From the NCBI RefSeq assembly GCF_040869045.1, contig NC_090319.1, positions 62,592,779-62,656,778 on the forward strand: DNA of 64,000 bases, read 5' to 3'. Each line of letters opens with the position of its first letter. Positions within the stretch are counted from its first letter, which is position 1. The notes beneath the pieces were generated by a model. It was not told where the DNA came from and searched no databases. It saw only the letters and a list, made by a program, of their open reading frames with translations. Below are positions 34,793 through 45,804 of this stretch, piece by piece. Source of the DNA: Eurosta solidaginis (Eukaryota > Arthropoda > Insecta > Diptera > Tephritidae). The translations under genes were made by a program, and so were the position numbers.

Positions 34793-35884
34793 CTATTCGT
34801 CATAATCGGGCGGTGGGACATATATTCCATCATCATCGATTGCGGGATCGGGTTCTTCATCTCTGCGCGGTGAATTGCCGCCTCCATCTAGGAGAACAGA
34901 GAAGTGTTCCCTCCATAATCTAAGCACTCTCTGGACATCAGTTACAAGGTCGCCGTTTTCGTTCCTACAGGAGTTTGCCCCGGTCTTAAAACCTTCCGTC
35001 TGTCGCCGTATTTTTTGGTAAAATTTTCGGGCGTTATTCCTGGTGGCTAGCAGCTCAAGCTCCTCGCACTCACGCCTTTCTGCTTCTGCTTTTTTCTTCC
35101 TGAAAAGGCGCCTCGCTTCCTTTTTCAACTCACGATAGCGTTCACACACACCTCTTGTCGCGCTCGCTTTTAACGTAGCCCTGTAGGCAGCGTCTTTTCT
35201 TTCAGTTGCAACGCGGCATTCTTCATCGTACCAGTTGTTTTTTCGTGGTCGCCGGTAACCAATTTTTTCCTCGGCGGCAGTACGAAGTGCTTTGGAAATA
35301 TGCTCCCACACCTCCTGTATTCCTTCAGGATGAGTTGTGCTCTCAGAGAGCAGGTGTGAGAGTCGAGTTGCGAAAACATTGGCAGTCTGTTGTGATTGAA
35401 GCTTTTCGACGTCTAGCTTCCCTTGTGTTTTTTGTTCCTTGGTTTTAGCCACGGTGTCTTTCACCTCATCGTCTTTCTCCTCTGTCGGCGCATGGGCGCA
35501 GATGAATGATATATTAAAAAATTTTGCTTTTATTCGGATAGCGGAGAGACGTTCGTCCACAGGTGTGAACGCCAGAACTTGGCGACAAAGTCTCTCTCTC
35601 ACCACGAATCCGACGCCGAAACTGCGCTTATTCGTATGGCCACTCCAATAGATGTCACAATTTTTGATCTTCTTTCTTCCTTGCTTCGTCCAACGCATTT
35701 CTTGGATGGCGGTGATGTCAGATTTTGCTTTGACGAGGACATCAACCAGCCGGTCTTCTGCACCAATCCCATTCAGGGAGCGGACGTTCCAGGTGCTTGC
35801 CCTCAATTCATTGTCTTTCAAACGTTTGCCATGGTCGTCATCAATAGAGAGTGTATTTATCCGAGGCTTGTTGTTATATTTCAT
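34793..35884 (-). pseudogene. RTE endonuclease N-half fused in frame to linker
   Basis: 363 codons. Residues ~27-65 hold the AP-endonuclease start (TWNVRSL at 31-37 and IQEMRW at 60-65, with the catalytic Glu at 62). SFICAHAPTEEKDD follows near residue 125-140. Immediately after, the sequence jumps to a linker (TQGKLDVEKLQSQQ, then Arg/Lys/Glu-rich coiled-coil-like text to ~330). The second half of the endonuclease, with its expected Asp/Asn and SDH residues, is missing without loss of frame. It ends at a stop 12 nt before the RT frame starts. Family knowledge: these enzymes nick target DNA for priming. This copy cannot. Confidence 0.8.
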
Positions 35885-36344
35885 TGGAGTATGGTTTTAC
35901 GTGGCGGGTCCTAAGCCCAGCGCACAACCCGCTCAGCGGGGGTGAAAATATTACTTGGCCGTTTATATAGCGAGCCGATTGCTCCAAGACTGACGCCCGC
36001 TTGCAGCCGCACCTAGAGGTGTACAGACGCTGCCGATGAGATCTCCCCCGGCTAGCCCTTAAACCGATTATGTTAGAGTGGCCTAGCCAGGTTGTCGCCT
36101 TCTCACATTAGCTCACCGCTAAACGGATGTTTAGCGGCTACCCAGAGGATACTTGGCCGCAAGCGACCGGCAGTAGTGAGCTGCTTGAACCCCATGCAAA
36201 AGAATCGCTCTGGCCATTCCCAGGTGAATGGCGGTCAGAAGCTTTCCCCACTTTTGTGGACTTCTACACACGGCCCCACCCTCCCTTGAACTTCCAGGGG
36301 AATAGTAATAATTACTTCCACGGTGGCCACAAGTTATTAGATAT

Positions 36345-38312
36345 CCTGTTATATCATATATATTTAAACCTACCATTGTAAACTTAAAAACCGAAAATAC
36401 AAATAAAAACTACATAAGTTAAATAAGGCGTTTAATTTGGAAAAAGAGTTTCTAACAAATATGTAAGTTACTGGCAAGGACCAAGGACCAATACCAGTAG
36501 TCAATGGGAATTTAAAGGTTATTTTATACATAATTTTCAGGGAAAATACCAATATGTTCCTTTATACTTTAGGGAAAACTTACCCAAAAGCTACAGATTA
36601 ATTATTTGAAAAATACTTGTAAACTACCAGAATTTGAAGCCAAATTTTAAGGTATGTTGCAAGTAACTACCGCGGGAAATATAGGGATATTTTCATGGAG
36701 GCTACCAAAAACATTTCTCTTAATGTTCACGTATTGTTTTGGTATAATACCCGAAAAACTACTGGTATACTCCAGTTTTGGGTATTTTATATTGTACTTA
36801 AATAAATTTACATGTACATGAAGTATATAGGGAAATTCTATCCTGACGCCAATTCTGTTTAACTGAAGAACTACTGGTAAATTATCTGATAACTACCGAA
36901 TAAATACCAGGAGTATGTTTGCAGGGAAGGTGGTTTTTTTTTTAGAAAATTAATGTTCTCTCCAGACTTCAAGCAGTAGTACTGGGTTCCTGAATTTTGT
37001 TTGACTAAATTGTTTGCCTAAATTTTTCTTTTCGTAATAACATTTCTCTGCTAGATTTGTGCGATTTTGGCTATTTTGGCAATATTTCTTGCTGACATGG
37101 ATCGGGCTTTCCTAATTAGGGATAAAACATTATTCTGTGACTATACGTCTGCGGATCCCTTTTGGGCGGCCACTTCTTGGCTTGTCCTTCACTAGGCCTT
37201 CCTTGATGTGCACAACCGTTCTTGAGGTAGTGTCATAGGATAATCCTGTGAGTTTTTTTCAACTTTTTGTAACTAACATTGGGATTATTCGGCCAAATGT
37301 AAAGAACATGTTTACGTAACTCTTTCTTCTTAATAATTTCTCTCGTTTTGAAGTTTTCAGAAGTAGTTAATATAAAGCCTACTTTGTTATTACTAAAAAC
37401 TTATAGGTAGTTCGAAATTTGGAGAACTTTATGTACCAGTCCTTAGATAGACGTCTACAAATATGGCTCGTAACAAAAGAAAATTTTCTGTTCCAATGCC
37501 TACTATAGTTTTTATACCTAAAGTGTATATCTGAGTGGAACGTCCGTAGCGTTGGAAGCACCGATATGTACAATTTTTTTCTGGTTTTTTTTTTTGTAGA
37601 AAATTTGATCATTTAAGAGTATGTACAACTATTTCTGTGATCATTCCTATCCAAATCAAAAATATTGTTATTTGAAATAACATCTGACATTTTTGAAACA
37701 CAGGCCTAAGTACTGCCGTGAGTTTTTTAATAAGATAATTCAAAGAACTTTCTTTCTACCTCAACGGGAAATCTAACGACCCAATATTTCAACATTTACT
37801 ATAAATAATTTTCTATTTTTAACGTTAGATATATCTCAAAAATGACTTAACAACTTTTGTTTGGTTTTTTTTTTTTTAACTTAAAACAAATGAAAAAAAT
37901 GATCAAAAGCCTTAAAAAATATAAGGTACTGTTTGTATTTTAATTATAAAGAATAAGAATTTGATCCCTTGAAATGTTCTCCTGTAAAATTTATTTTAGT
38001 GAATAATACTCTAAAGTGCCTGTTCAGATAAGTTTATAAAACAATATTTTTTTTATAAAATAATTTGCATGTTTTTCTTTAATAGATTAATAACAGTTTT
38101 TTCTCTCAATGTAAAACATAATTATTAGCTAAACTCTTCATCATTGAAAAGAATGTAAAAAAGACAATGCTACTCACTGATTAGAGATAAACTTAAGTCG
38201 CAACAATTTTAGATTAAAACTAAAAATCCTTAATGAAATTTCTTTACTATGCAAGCAATCAAAGACAAATATAATATTTTATCTATGGCTACATGTATGT
38301 AGCTAAAAAATT
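36345..38312. other. Non-coding AT-rich stretch
   Basis: No gene, RNA or transposon end recognised. Words like ACTACCGG/CCAGTAGTT recur loosely between 36450 and 36910, hinting at an old repeat without definable ends. Confidence 0.45.
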
Positions 38313-38679
38313 ATTATTTTTATACCCAGGTGTACTTGTACAAAGAGTATTATAAATTTGATTGGATAACGGTTGGTTGTACAGGTATAAAGGAATCGAG
38401 ATAGATATAGACTTCCATATATCAAAATCATGAGTATCGAAAACAAATTTGATTGAGCCATGTCCGTTCGTCTGCCCGTTAACACGATAACTTGAGTAAA
38501 TATTGAGATATCTTCACCAAATTTGGTACACGAGCTTATCTGGACCCAGAATAGATTAGTATTGAAAATGAGTGAAATCGGATGATAACCACGTCCACTT
38601 TTTATATATACAACATTTTGGAAAATACAATGAATCTGATTATTTAGTAAATAATACACCTAGAATATTGAAGTTTGAT

Positions 38680-39000
38680 AAAAGTTTAAAAAACTATTTT
38701 TGTTGTTTACGGCCTTTGAATTATAACTTTTTAAATATAAACGAGCTCTAGGCCAAATATTTGTATATTCTTAATAAAACACAATACGTGAATTTTTGAT
38801 ATACAATTATATTATTTAATTTGTCGATATTTCGACTTCAGTCTGAAGTCATCATCAGGACTAGGTACGAAAAGAACAAACATACATATTAAAATCATAA
38901 AAATACACATTTGCACAAGTACAGAACTTACATTTTTGAATGCAATATGTCGACTAGTGTAACAAAAATATAAGTTACGAACAGTGTTCAATTTTACAAA
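38680..39000 (-). mobile_element. Penelope-like fragment inserted in family B
   Basis: Sequence absent from the sister copy at 10.6 kb. The central motif TTTCGACTTCAGTCTGAAGT followed by CATCATCAGG resembles the conserved terminal block of Penelope-like elements in insects (recalled, not searched). No GIY-YIG or RT frame is included. Edges are approximate. Confidence 0.4.
38822..38866 (-). ncRNA. Hammerhead-ribozyme-like motif
   Basis: On the minus strand: CTAGTC, core CTGATGA, one T, stem II GACTTCA / TGAAGTC with a GAC loop, then GAAATATC and GACA. This matches the minimal type I hammerhead order (CUGAUGA, stem II, GAAA, very short stem III, cleavage after UC), with GTC/GAC as a 3-bp stem I. 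The additional T between core and stem II departs from the consensus and may abolish activity. Penelope-like elements are known to carry such minimal motifs. Confidence 0.4.
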
Positions 39001-39484
39001 TAATATTAATCATAAATCAAAAATTGTTAAACCTATCGTAACAAAATTCGGCAGAGAGGTTGCCTTTACTCTAAGGAATGATTTGAAGAAAAATTAACGA
39101 AATTGCTTAAGGACCAAGCCCACTTTTATATAAAAGATTTTTAAAAGGGTCGTGGACGACTAAAATAAGCTATATCTTTGCAAAAAAGAGCTTTATATCA
39201 ATGGTATTTCATTTCCCAAGTGAATTTGTAACAAAAAATAGGAAAAAATTCAAATTTAAAAAATGGACGTGGCACCGCCCCTTTTATGACTAAGCAATTG
39301 TCTATGTATCGGGAGCAATTACTCGAAGAAAAATTAGTTCAGAATAGAACCATGTGTATATGTATGATTGCGCAGCCTTGTAACACTATTAGGCACACGA
39401 AACAAACAACAACAGCATTTCAAGTGTAAAGCTGGGTATGTAATGTTCGGTTTTATCAGAACTTAGACTTCCTTACTTGTTCTT

Positions 39485-40148
39485 AGCTACATTTCAATGA
39501 CTCGGCATAAAAAATAAATAAAATACGCGCGTTTTACGGAAGCCCTTTGGAAAGTTATTATTAAGTTTTAAAGAATACCCGATATATATGCCAATTCTCT
39601 GAGTATTCAGGGGCTTGCATCGTGTTATATGGTCAAGTATCGAAACAAAATTTCACTTACGCAATAAATATGAATCTGTCAAAATATTCTTAAAAATTAT
39701 AATTAATTATGGATCTCTTTCTAATCGTAGCCACTATTTTACAAATTTCTTTTATCCGATTCACCGTTTCAGAGCTATTGTCATTTAAAAGATTAATTTA
39801 AATAGACCACGGATCATATAACATTTCCAAGAAACTGTACGATTGGAACATTTTAAAGAAAGTTCAAAATATAGGGCAATAATGTCGTTTCTATCATTAA
39901 TTATTTATTACAAACCTAATTGGTAAAAACCGATTTTTAGCTTAATTTAAACAAAAGTCACTAAAAAGACATAAAAAACATATTTTGTCATTGGATATTT
40001 CAAAAAAATACTTGTTACCACACATTTTGGCAAAAAAAAAAAAAACAAAAAAAATTGGTATGCAATTCTAAAATTTAAGTCATGGAAAAAAATTACAAGC
40101 AATTTGAACAAGTAGATTAAATAAAAGTAAAACACATTAAAGTAATTA
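39485..40148. other. Non-coding AT-rich stretch
   Basis: Nothing recognised. Confidence 0.5.
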
Positions 40149-40150
40149 TA

Positions 40151-40578
40151 TGTGACCCGGTCTATGAAAAGGTGGCTTATGACTCAAAAAAATGTTTCCA
40201 CATTTTTTCTGGTTTCGATAGTTTTTGAGACGTGAAAGGACGTGGCGAAAACTAGAAAGTCCTAACTTGCTTAGAAGTGTACTAAAAATGTAGAGAAAAA
40301 GAGCACAACTGAAAGACGATGAAGCCTTTGGTTCCTTCGATATCACTTTGGTGGCTGGTGAAGCATCCTCAGATTTTTTTGGTAGCATTTTTTTCGATGG
40401 CAATGGAGCCAAAATATCGGTCAGAAACTGGTTTGTGATTTGCCTTTTGGGCATGACTGTTCATAATGCAAAAGAAAAACTACTAAGAAACTAAAGAAAT
40501 GCATTGTTTATCTTTAACAGCTGTTTCTCGCAATTTCTTTTTTGAGTCATAAGCCACCTTTTCGTAGACCGGGTCACA
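40151..40578. mobile_element. 428-bp MITE with ~40-bp TIRs and TA flanks
   Basis: The ends TGTGACCCGGTCTATGAAAA and, inverted, TGTGACCCGGTCTACGAAAA continue together through GGTGGCTTATGACTCAAAAAA, with one mismatch in about 40 bp. TA flanks both ends (40149-40150, 40579-40580), as for Tc1/mariner insertions. The close match of the TIRs marks a fairly recent insertion. A 102-codon minus-strand frame (40454 to 40146) starts MPKRQITNQFLTDILAPLPS, is Lys/Ser-rich, and reads out through the left TIR. It may be a remnant of a transposase start or chance. Confidence 0.75.
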
Positions 40579-40589
40579 TATAAAGATAT

Positions 40590-42415
40590 TGATCCAGTAG
40601 TCGTCTAATATGCGAAGGTTTTGAGCTCTCGCATAACAAACATTAAATAAAAACGTGACAATTTACTGGATTTCACAAAAACCGAGATAAATAAATACAT
40701 TAAGCCTACATTATATCCACAATTATTCTTCCTCTTTTCCTAGGAAAAAATCAAAATAGCTTAATTTAACCTGACTGCAAAAAAACATAATACCTACTAC
40801 TTTGAGCTAAAGCTCCGCAAAATTTCGCACTTTTCATAAAAAAATATATTCTTTTGTGATAAAATTTCTTCGAGAAACTATAGACACATTTTCTAGTGAA
40901 ATTCATTTATTGAAATAAGTGCGATTAAAAATTAAAAAAAAGAAAGATATGTAAATAAACCTCTCAATTCAACAAGTAAAACTGGTGCTGCATAAGAAGA
41001 TAGTATATTAGATAGAATATTAGGTGGTTTCAGAAAAAGTATTTTCTTCTACTTCCAAACGGGCTCAATACTATCAAAAAGACTGATGAACTGAAAATAT
41101 AAATATAGAAGTTTTGGTTTTTTATTTAACGTAGTTTTTTCTAGATAAAACATTTTCATTTGTTTTAGTTCTGTAGTTGTCAAGGCAGCAATCGAAAAGA
41201 AAATTATTATACAACCCACGCGCTTCTGTTGGGAATTTAATATTGATTAGACAATTATGGGAAGTTGTTCTAGTTTAAGTTCATATATCGGAGCTCAACG
41301 CTACAACAAACGCTATACAGTGAAACCGCAATTCGTTTAAAAGGCTTTTTTCATTACTTTTGATTATTTCTAGATTTTTTCAAATGTTAATCAGTTAGTA
41401 ATTGCTTTTTTCGGAAAACAATTGAAATAATCATTGGCCATTAAAAAAGGCATCAAATTAATTGATTACTAATGCTAATTCAAATTTAGTCTGATTTGAA
41501 CCATAAACATTTTCAAAATTTAAAAACCCATATAACCTTACTTAAGTTTTATGACAAAATTGAATCTTGAATGTCAGTGAGAAAAGGTTTTATAATCCAG
41601 AGAATCTAGATGTCATTATAATAAAGTCTTTCCATAAATGAAAGCACTCCGAACCTTCAAGTCTGTGAATTTTAGTCCCCTCTTTCTTTAAATATTTCAA
41701 GCCTTTCAACCAGATGACGTATAGTTTTGGTAGATTGATGTTTGGGCAACATAAAAAGTAATATCCAAGTGTTTCATCGATGATAGCATTTTAAACATTA
41801 TTCGCTACTACTTACGAAACGTTGAATAAGAGCAGTATATACGAAGAATGAAAAAGGTTTTCCTCGATCCTCAGTAACTGTTTAACCATTAACTAGCTCC
41901 GTATTAATGAGCGCCAAGAAACTTGTGTGCTTAGCGAACAAAATATAAAATTTCGCAGTAGATTTCTTAGATCTATACGTAAAAAAATCCACATTTTTCA
42001 ATGTGAGAGTGAAAGCAATCTTACTCAGTTTGAAAAAAAAAATTACAGTAAAATTGTTGTTCGCCTCCATGACAATTTGCCATTCTTTTGCGTAGCTGTT
42101 CATAATTTTTCCTCTAGAAATAATGATATATGTATGTAGACTGAAGAAATTATATAAAGTATTTTCTAATTATACCATAGTGATCTAGTTTATTCGCAAG
42201 TTTTTTAAAATGTAGTGAATATACTACGATCGCAGTGACTTTCTATCCTAGGTGGTTTGCGTTAAAACAATAAAGCTAAAGCTCGTTCTTAAAGAAGTTA
42301 TATACCTATGGACCGCCCTTTATTATTAGTTTTACAATTTTAATGCAAAAAAACAAAGGCTTTTGTATATTGTAAAACTGTTTAAAGTATTCCCATATGA
42401 GTTTTTTTTCGAAAA
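40590..42415. other. Non-coding AT-rich stretch
   Basis: No gene or repeat recognised with confidence. The frames at 41.88-42.14 kb on opposite strands lack motifs. Confidence 0.45.
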
Positions 42416-42418
42416 TAG

Positions 42419-42604
42419 TTATTGATGTATGTATGTTGGAGTGATTTTCCGTCATCCCTTGTCAAATTTGGTTTCGAGACAAACCGGTTTTGTTCGAGGA
42501 AGAAAATTGACACTAATGATGGCACAACGACGAAACCGCTTTGTCGCGAAACCAAATTTAACGAGGGATCACAGAAAATCGTTCCAATATACATAAATCA
42601 ATAA
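42419..42604. repeat. Palindromic element, ~78-bp arms
   Basis: The left arm begins TTATTGATGTATGTATGTTG and includes AAATTTGGTTTCGAGACAAA. The right arm read on the minus strand begins TTATTGATTTATGTATATTG and includes AAATTTGGTTTCGCGACAAA. Arms match at roughly 85% with a ~30-bp loop (around GAAAATTGACACTAATGATG). Such a structure is typical of short foldback MITEs, or of a hairpin RNA. Frames on both strands mirror each other for this reason. Confidence 0.75.
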
Positions 42605-42609
42605 TCCAC

Positions 42610-43075
42610 GCTGTCGGAAGATAAATAAAACAAAATGAGTCAAATAAGTTATTGTACTTTCAAATTTTATGGCCCGTTTTCTTATGTAAGCTTTTAAATT
42701 TATCTTTCCAATAAACACAAATTTTATTTTAAAAAAAAATGTTTACATGAGAAATGCAAATAAAATATATTTTACAAAAAAAATTTGAAATAATTTTATT
42801 TAAATTTTTCTAAACTAAGTCTTGCACTTTTTCAACATGACTTGATTAGAATAAATTATATTTTTTTTTACTATTTATAAAAAAAAATACTATATGTTTT
42901 AAAAACACGACAAAAATATTATTAATTTGAAAGTTAATAAAATCTTTAAAAATTTTGAAAATTTAATCAAAAATATAATATTTTTTTATTAATGAAAATG
43001 GTAACATTATCTGTATTTAATTAGCGATACATGCTCATATTCCTTTATACATTTGTTTGCGTTATTGATATTAGA
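42610..43075. other. Very AT-rich non-coding stretch
   Basis: Poly-A and poly-T tracts. Nothing recognised. Confidence 0.5.
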
Positions 43076-43078
43076 GAA

Positions 43079-44335
43079 AACAAGTAAGGAAGGCTAAGTT
43101 CGGGTGTAACCGAACATTACATACTCAGCTGAGAGCTTTAGAGACAAAGTAAAGGAAAATCACCATGTAGGAAAATGAACCTAGGGTAACCCTGGAATGT
43201 GTTTGTATGACACGGTTATCAAATGGAAGCTATTAAAGAGTATTTTAAAAGAGAGTGGGCCATAGTTCTATAGGTGGACGCCATTTGGGGATATCGCCAT
43301 TAAGGTGGGCCAGTGGTAACTGTAGAATGTGTTTGTACGATATGGGTATGAAATGAATGGTTTAAGAGTATTTCAAAAGGGAGGGGCCTTAGTTCTATAT
43401 GAGGAAGCCTTTTCGCGATATCGCCATAAAGGTGGACCAGGGGTCACTCTAGAATGCGTTTGTACTATATGGGTATCAAATGAAAGGTGTTATTGATTAT
43501 TTAAAAGGGAGTGGGCCTTAGTTCTATATGTGGACGCCTTTTCGGGACCTTAGTTGTATATTTGAAGGCGTTTTCGAGATATCGACCAAAATGTGGACAC
43601 GGGTGACCCATAATATCATCTGCATTCGCCCTGCAGAACTTTTTCATTTTCTTCTACTTAATATGGTAGGTGTCACACCCATTTTACAAAGTTTTTTCTA
43701 AAGTTATAATTTGCATCAATAAACCAATCCAATTACCATGTTTCATCCCTATTTTCGTATTTGTTATAGAATTATGGCTGTTTTTTCATTATTCGTAATT
43801 TTCGATATCGAAAAAGTGGGCGTTGTCATAGTCGGATTTCGGCCATTTTTTATACCAAGATAAAGTTAGTTCAGATAAGTACGTGGACTATGTTTAGTAA
43901 AGATATATCGATTTTTGTTCAAGTTATCGTGTTAACGGCCGAGCGGAAGGACAGACAGTCGACTGTGTATAAAAACTGGGCGTGGCTTCAACCGATTTCG
44001 CCCATTTTCGTAGAAAACAGTTATCGTCATAGAATCTATGCACCTACCAAATTTCACAGGGATTGGTAAATTTTTGTTCGACTTATGGCATTAAATGTAT
44101 TCTAAACAAATTAAACGAAAAATGTGAATCCACGCCCATTTTGAAATTTTCTTTTATTTTTGTATTTTGTTGCACCATATCATTACTGGTGTTGAATGTT
44201 GACATCATTTACTTATATACTGTAAAGATATTCAATTTTTTGTTAAAATTTGACTTAAAAAAAATTTTGTTTTGCTAATTTTTATTAAGCACATATATGG
44301 TGGCAGTAGTAGTGTGCAAAGCACGCTGAGTATAA
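43079..44335 (+). mobile_element. Helentron-like repeat, family A body with family-D end
   Basis: The start AACAAGTAAGGAAGGCTAAG, the hairpin and ACTCAGCTGAGAGC are family A, and the interior follows family A to about 44300, with about four 129-bp units. The right end, however, is GTGCAAAGCACGCTGAGTAT instead of GCTCAGCTGAGTAT. That end belongs with copies that start CTCAGCGTGAG. About 350 bp of the usual family-A right part are absent. Confidence 0.75.
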
Positions 44336-44339
44336 TTAC

Positions 44340-45690
44340 AAAGTTTACAAATGGCGATGATTACTAGGACAGTACTTCCGCTGTGCTGCTTATAAAAGCA
44401 ATGCTATAAACCCAATGTTACTAAGCTCTTAGAGCGCGCTGGTAATTATTCCACACAATTAGGATTAAAAAGCATATAGAATTAGTCAGTATGTATCTAA
44501 ATGGTGAATAAAGGAATAGCAACACAAAGGCAACACTTAGATGCCAATTGCAAAGCGAGCAGTGGGGCATTCATATGGCTGAGTGGAGGAAGGCATCTGC
44601 CTTTACACTAGTATAAAGTATGAATGCTGGACATTACCAGATCAATACACAGCTCCCGAAAAACTAGCTAATGAAGAAGTGAAATTCAGAAACATATGTT
44701 AGTAACCATCGCCGTTTGTCTTTTTATTTCTTTTTTTGCTACTTTACTTACTATTAGTTTATTCTGGACGAAAAAGAAGATTCTAGAAAAAATAACCATT
44801 TCCCTGAAATCTATAAACTTGCTTGGCATTCTGGTTTCAATTAGACATAATATCGAGCATGCACTGTTTTTTTTTTTTTTTCACAGTCTAATGTAAATAT
44901 ACAATGTGCACTATGTGTGTGAATTGATACAATAAAAAAGGTATGCTGCAGCAATAAAACAAAAAACCAAAAAGAATTCCTAACATAAAAACAAATTTAA
45001 ATTAAATAAAGAGCAAAGTGACGAAATACAGACAAACAGAAGCTGACAAGATACATACATAAATACATGACGCTCGCACATAAGAGTAGTCGAATATATG
45101 TACCGTCTATATACAAATACATACCAACATACAAACGACATTTGCATATAAACATTTGTACATAAATATATTCCAAATGAAATTACACACATCCGCACTC
45201 TAAACAAATTCAAGTGTTGAATCATTAGTATCTGCTCAGTAGCATTTTTTTAGTTGAGTGGCGGGTGGATAGGTGATGGGTGGCAACTTGTAAATGAGAT
45301 ATGCGGCTAAACGAAATGATATACCAGCAAATGCGAGTACCTAAGATATAATGATGTGCAATGACTAAAAAACAAAAACAAAAAAGCGTGCATATAAAAA
45401 TATAACAAATGAAATAAGAAAATAAAACGAAATAGTAAAACATCAAAAAAAGTACTCGAAATCGCCAAAACTGCTACGTACGAACACCTTCCGCGCATTA
45501 TACCATACTTAGTACCTAAGAAGTACAACAGCACCAATTCGAAAAGTGTAACAATTGGCGCGCATTATATGTTAGTACATTTTACTCGCGCTTCCACCTA
45601 TTTCATATATACACATTCATTCGCGTATCTTTAACTACAGTGCGCCTTTGATATGAGTAACCTGTGTAGATTTGCCACTTTTTAAATGGC
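44340..45690. other. Non-coding stretch
   Basis: AT-rich DNA with a T-tract at 44866-44882. Frames of 66-81 codons are hydrophobic by composition and have no motif. Nothing else supported. Confidence 0.45.
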
Positions 45691-45696
45691 TCATGG

Positions 45697-45800
45697 CAGC
45701 TGCCATAGTGTGGCTGTGGCGTGCTCGCCTACAGAACCAAAGGTCCTGGTTTCAAGCCAAAATCAACATTAAAATCTTGCGTAGAAATTTATTTTGAGTA
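45697..45800 (+). mobile_element. tRNA-derived SINE, degraded copy
   Basis: Aligns with the head of the SINE at 30131: CCATAGTGTGGCTGTGGCGT for the A-box region, GCTCGCCTACAGAACC, and a B-box-like GGTTTCAAGCC, then CAACATTAAAATCTTG like CAACATAAAAATTTTAG. Boxes are mutated, and the LINE-like tail is not seen. Confidence 0.6.
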
Positions 45801-45804
45801 GAGT

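Larger units (their letters stand above)
33400..36330 (-). mobile_element. RTE-clade non-LTR retrotransposon, decayed
   Basis: On the minus strand the order is a GC-rich 5' region (36330-35890), AP-type endonuclease, linker, reverse transcriptase and C-terminal region, then a short 3' end with AAGTAAGTAAG repeats at 33400-33418. A short-repeat tail in place of poly-A and a single ORF are typical of RTE elements. Frameshifts and deletions inside the endonuclease and RT make the copy dead. The detached tail fragment at 24.05 kb is of the same type. Confidence 0.85.
38317..39481 (-). mobile_element. Helentron-like repeat, family B, with insertion
   Basis: On the minus strand it starts AACAAGTAAGGAAGTCTAAG, then ACATACCCAGCTTTACACTTG-type text, and ends TACAAGTACACCTGGGTATA. 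It is collinear with the copy at 10.6-11.5 kb except for ~300 bp around 38680-39000, which has no counterpart there and is described separately. Confidence 0.75.

Noticed and set aside
34591..35945. Several plus-strand frames of 70-111 codons
   Set aside because: They are antisense to the RTE coding region and follow its codon pattern.
41650..41700. Second copy of the LINE 3' phrase (GTGAATTTTAGTCCCCTCTT)
   Set aside because: Only about 20 bases are similar and there is no further match on either side. It could be chance.
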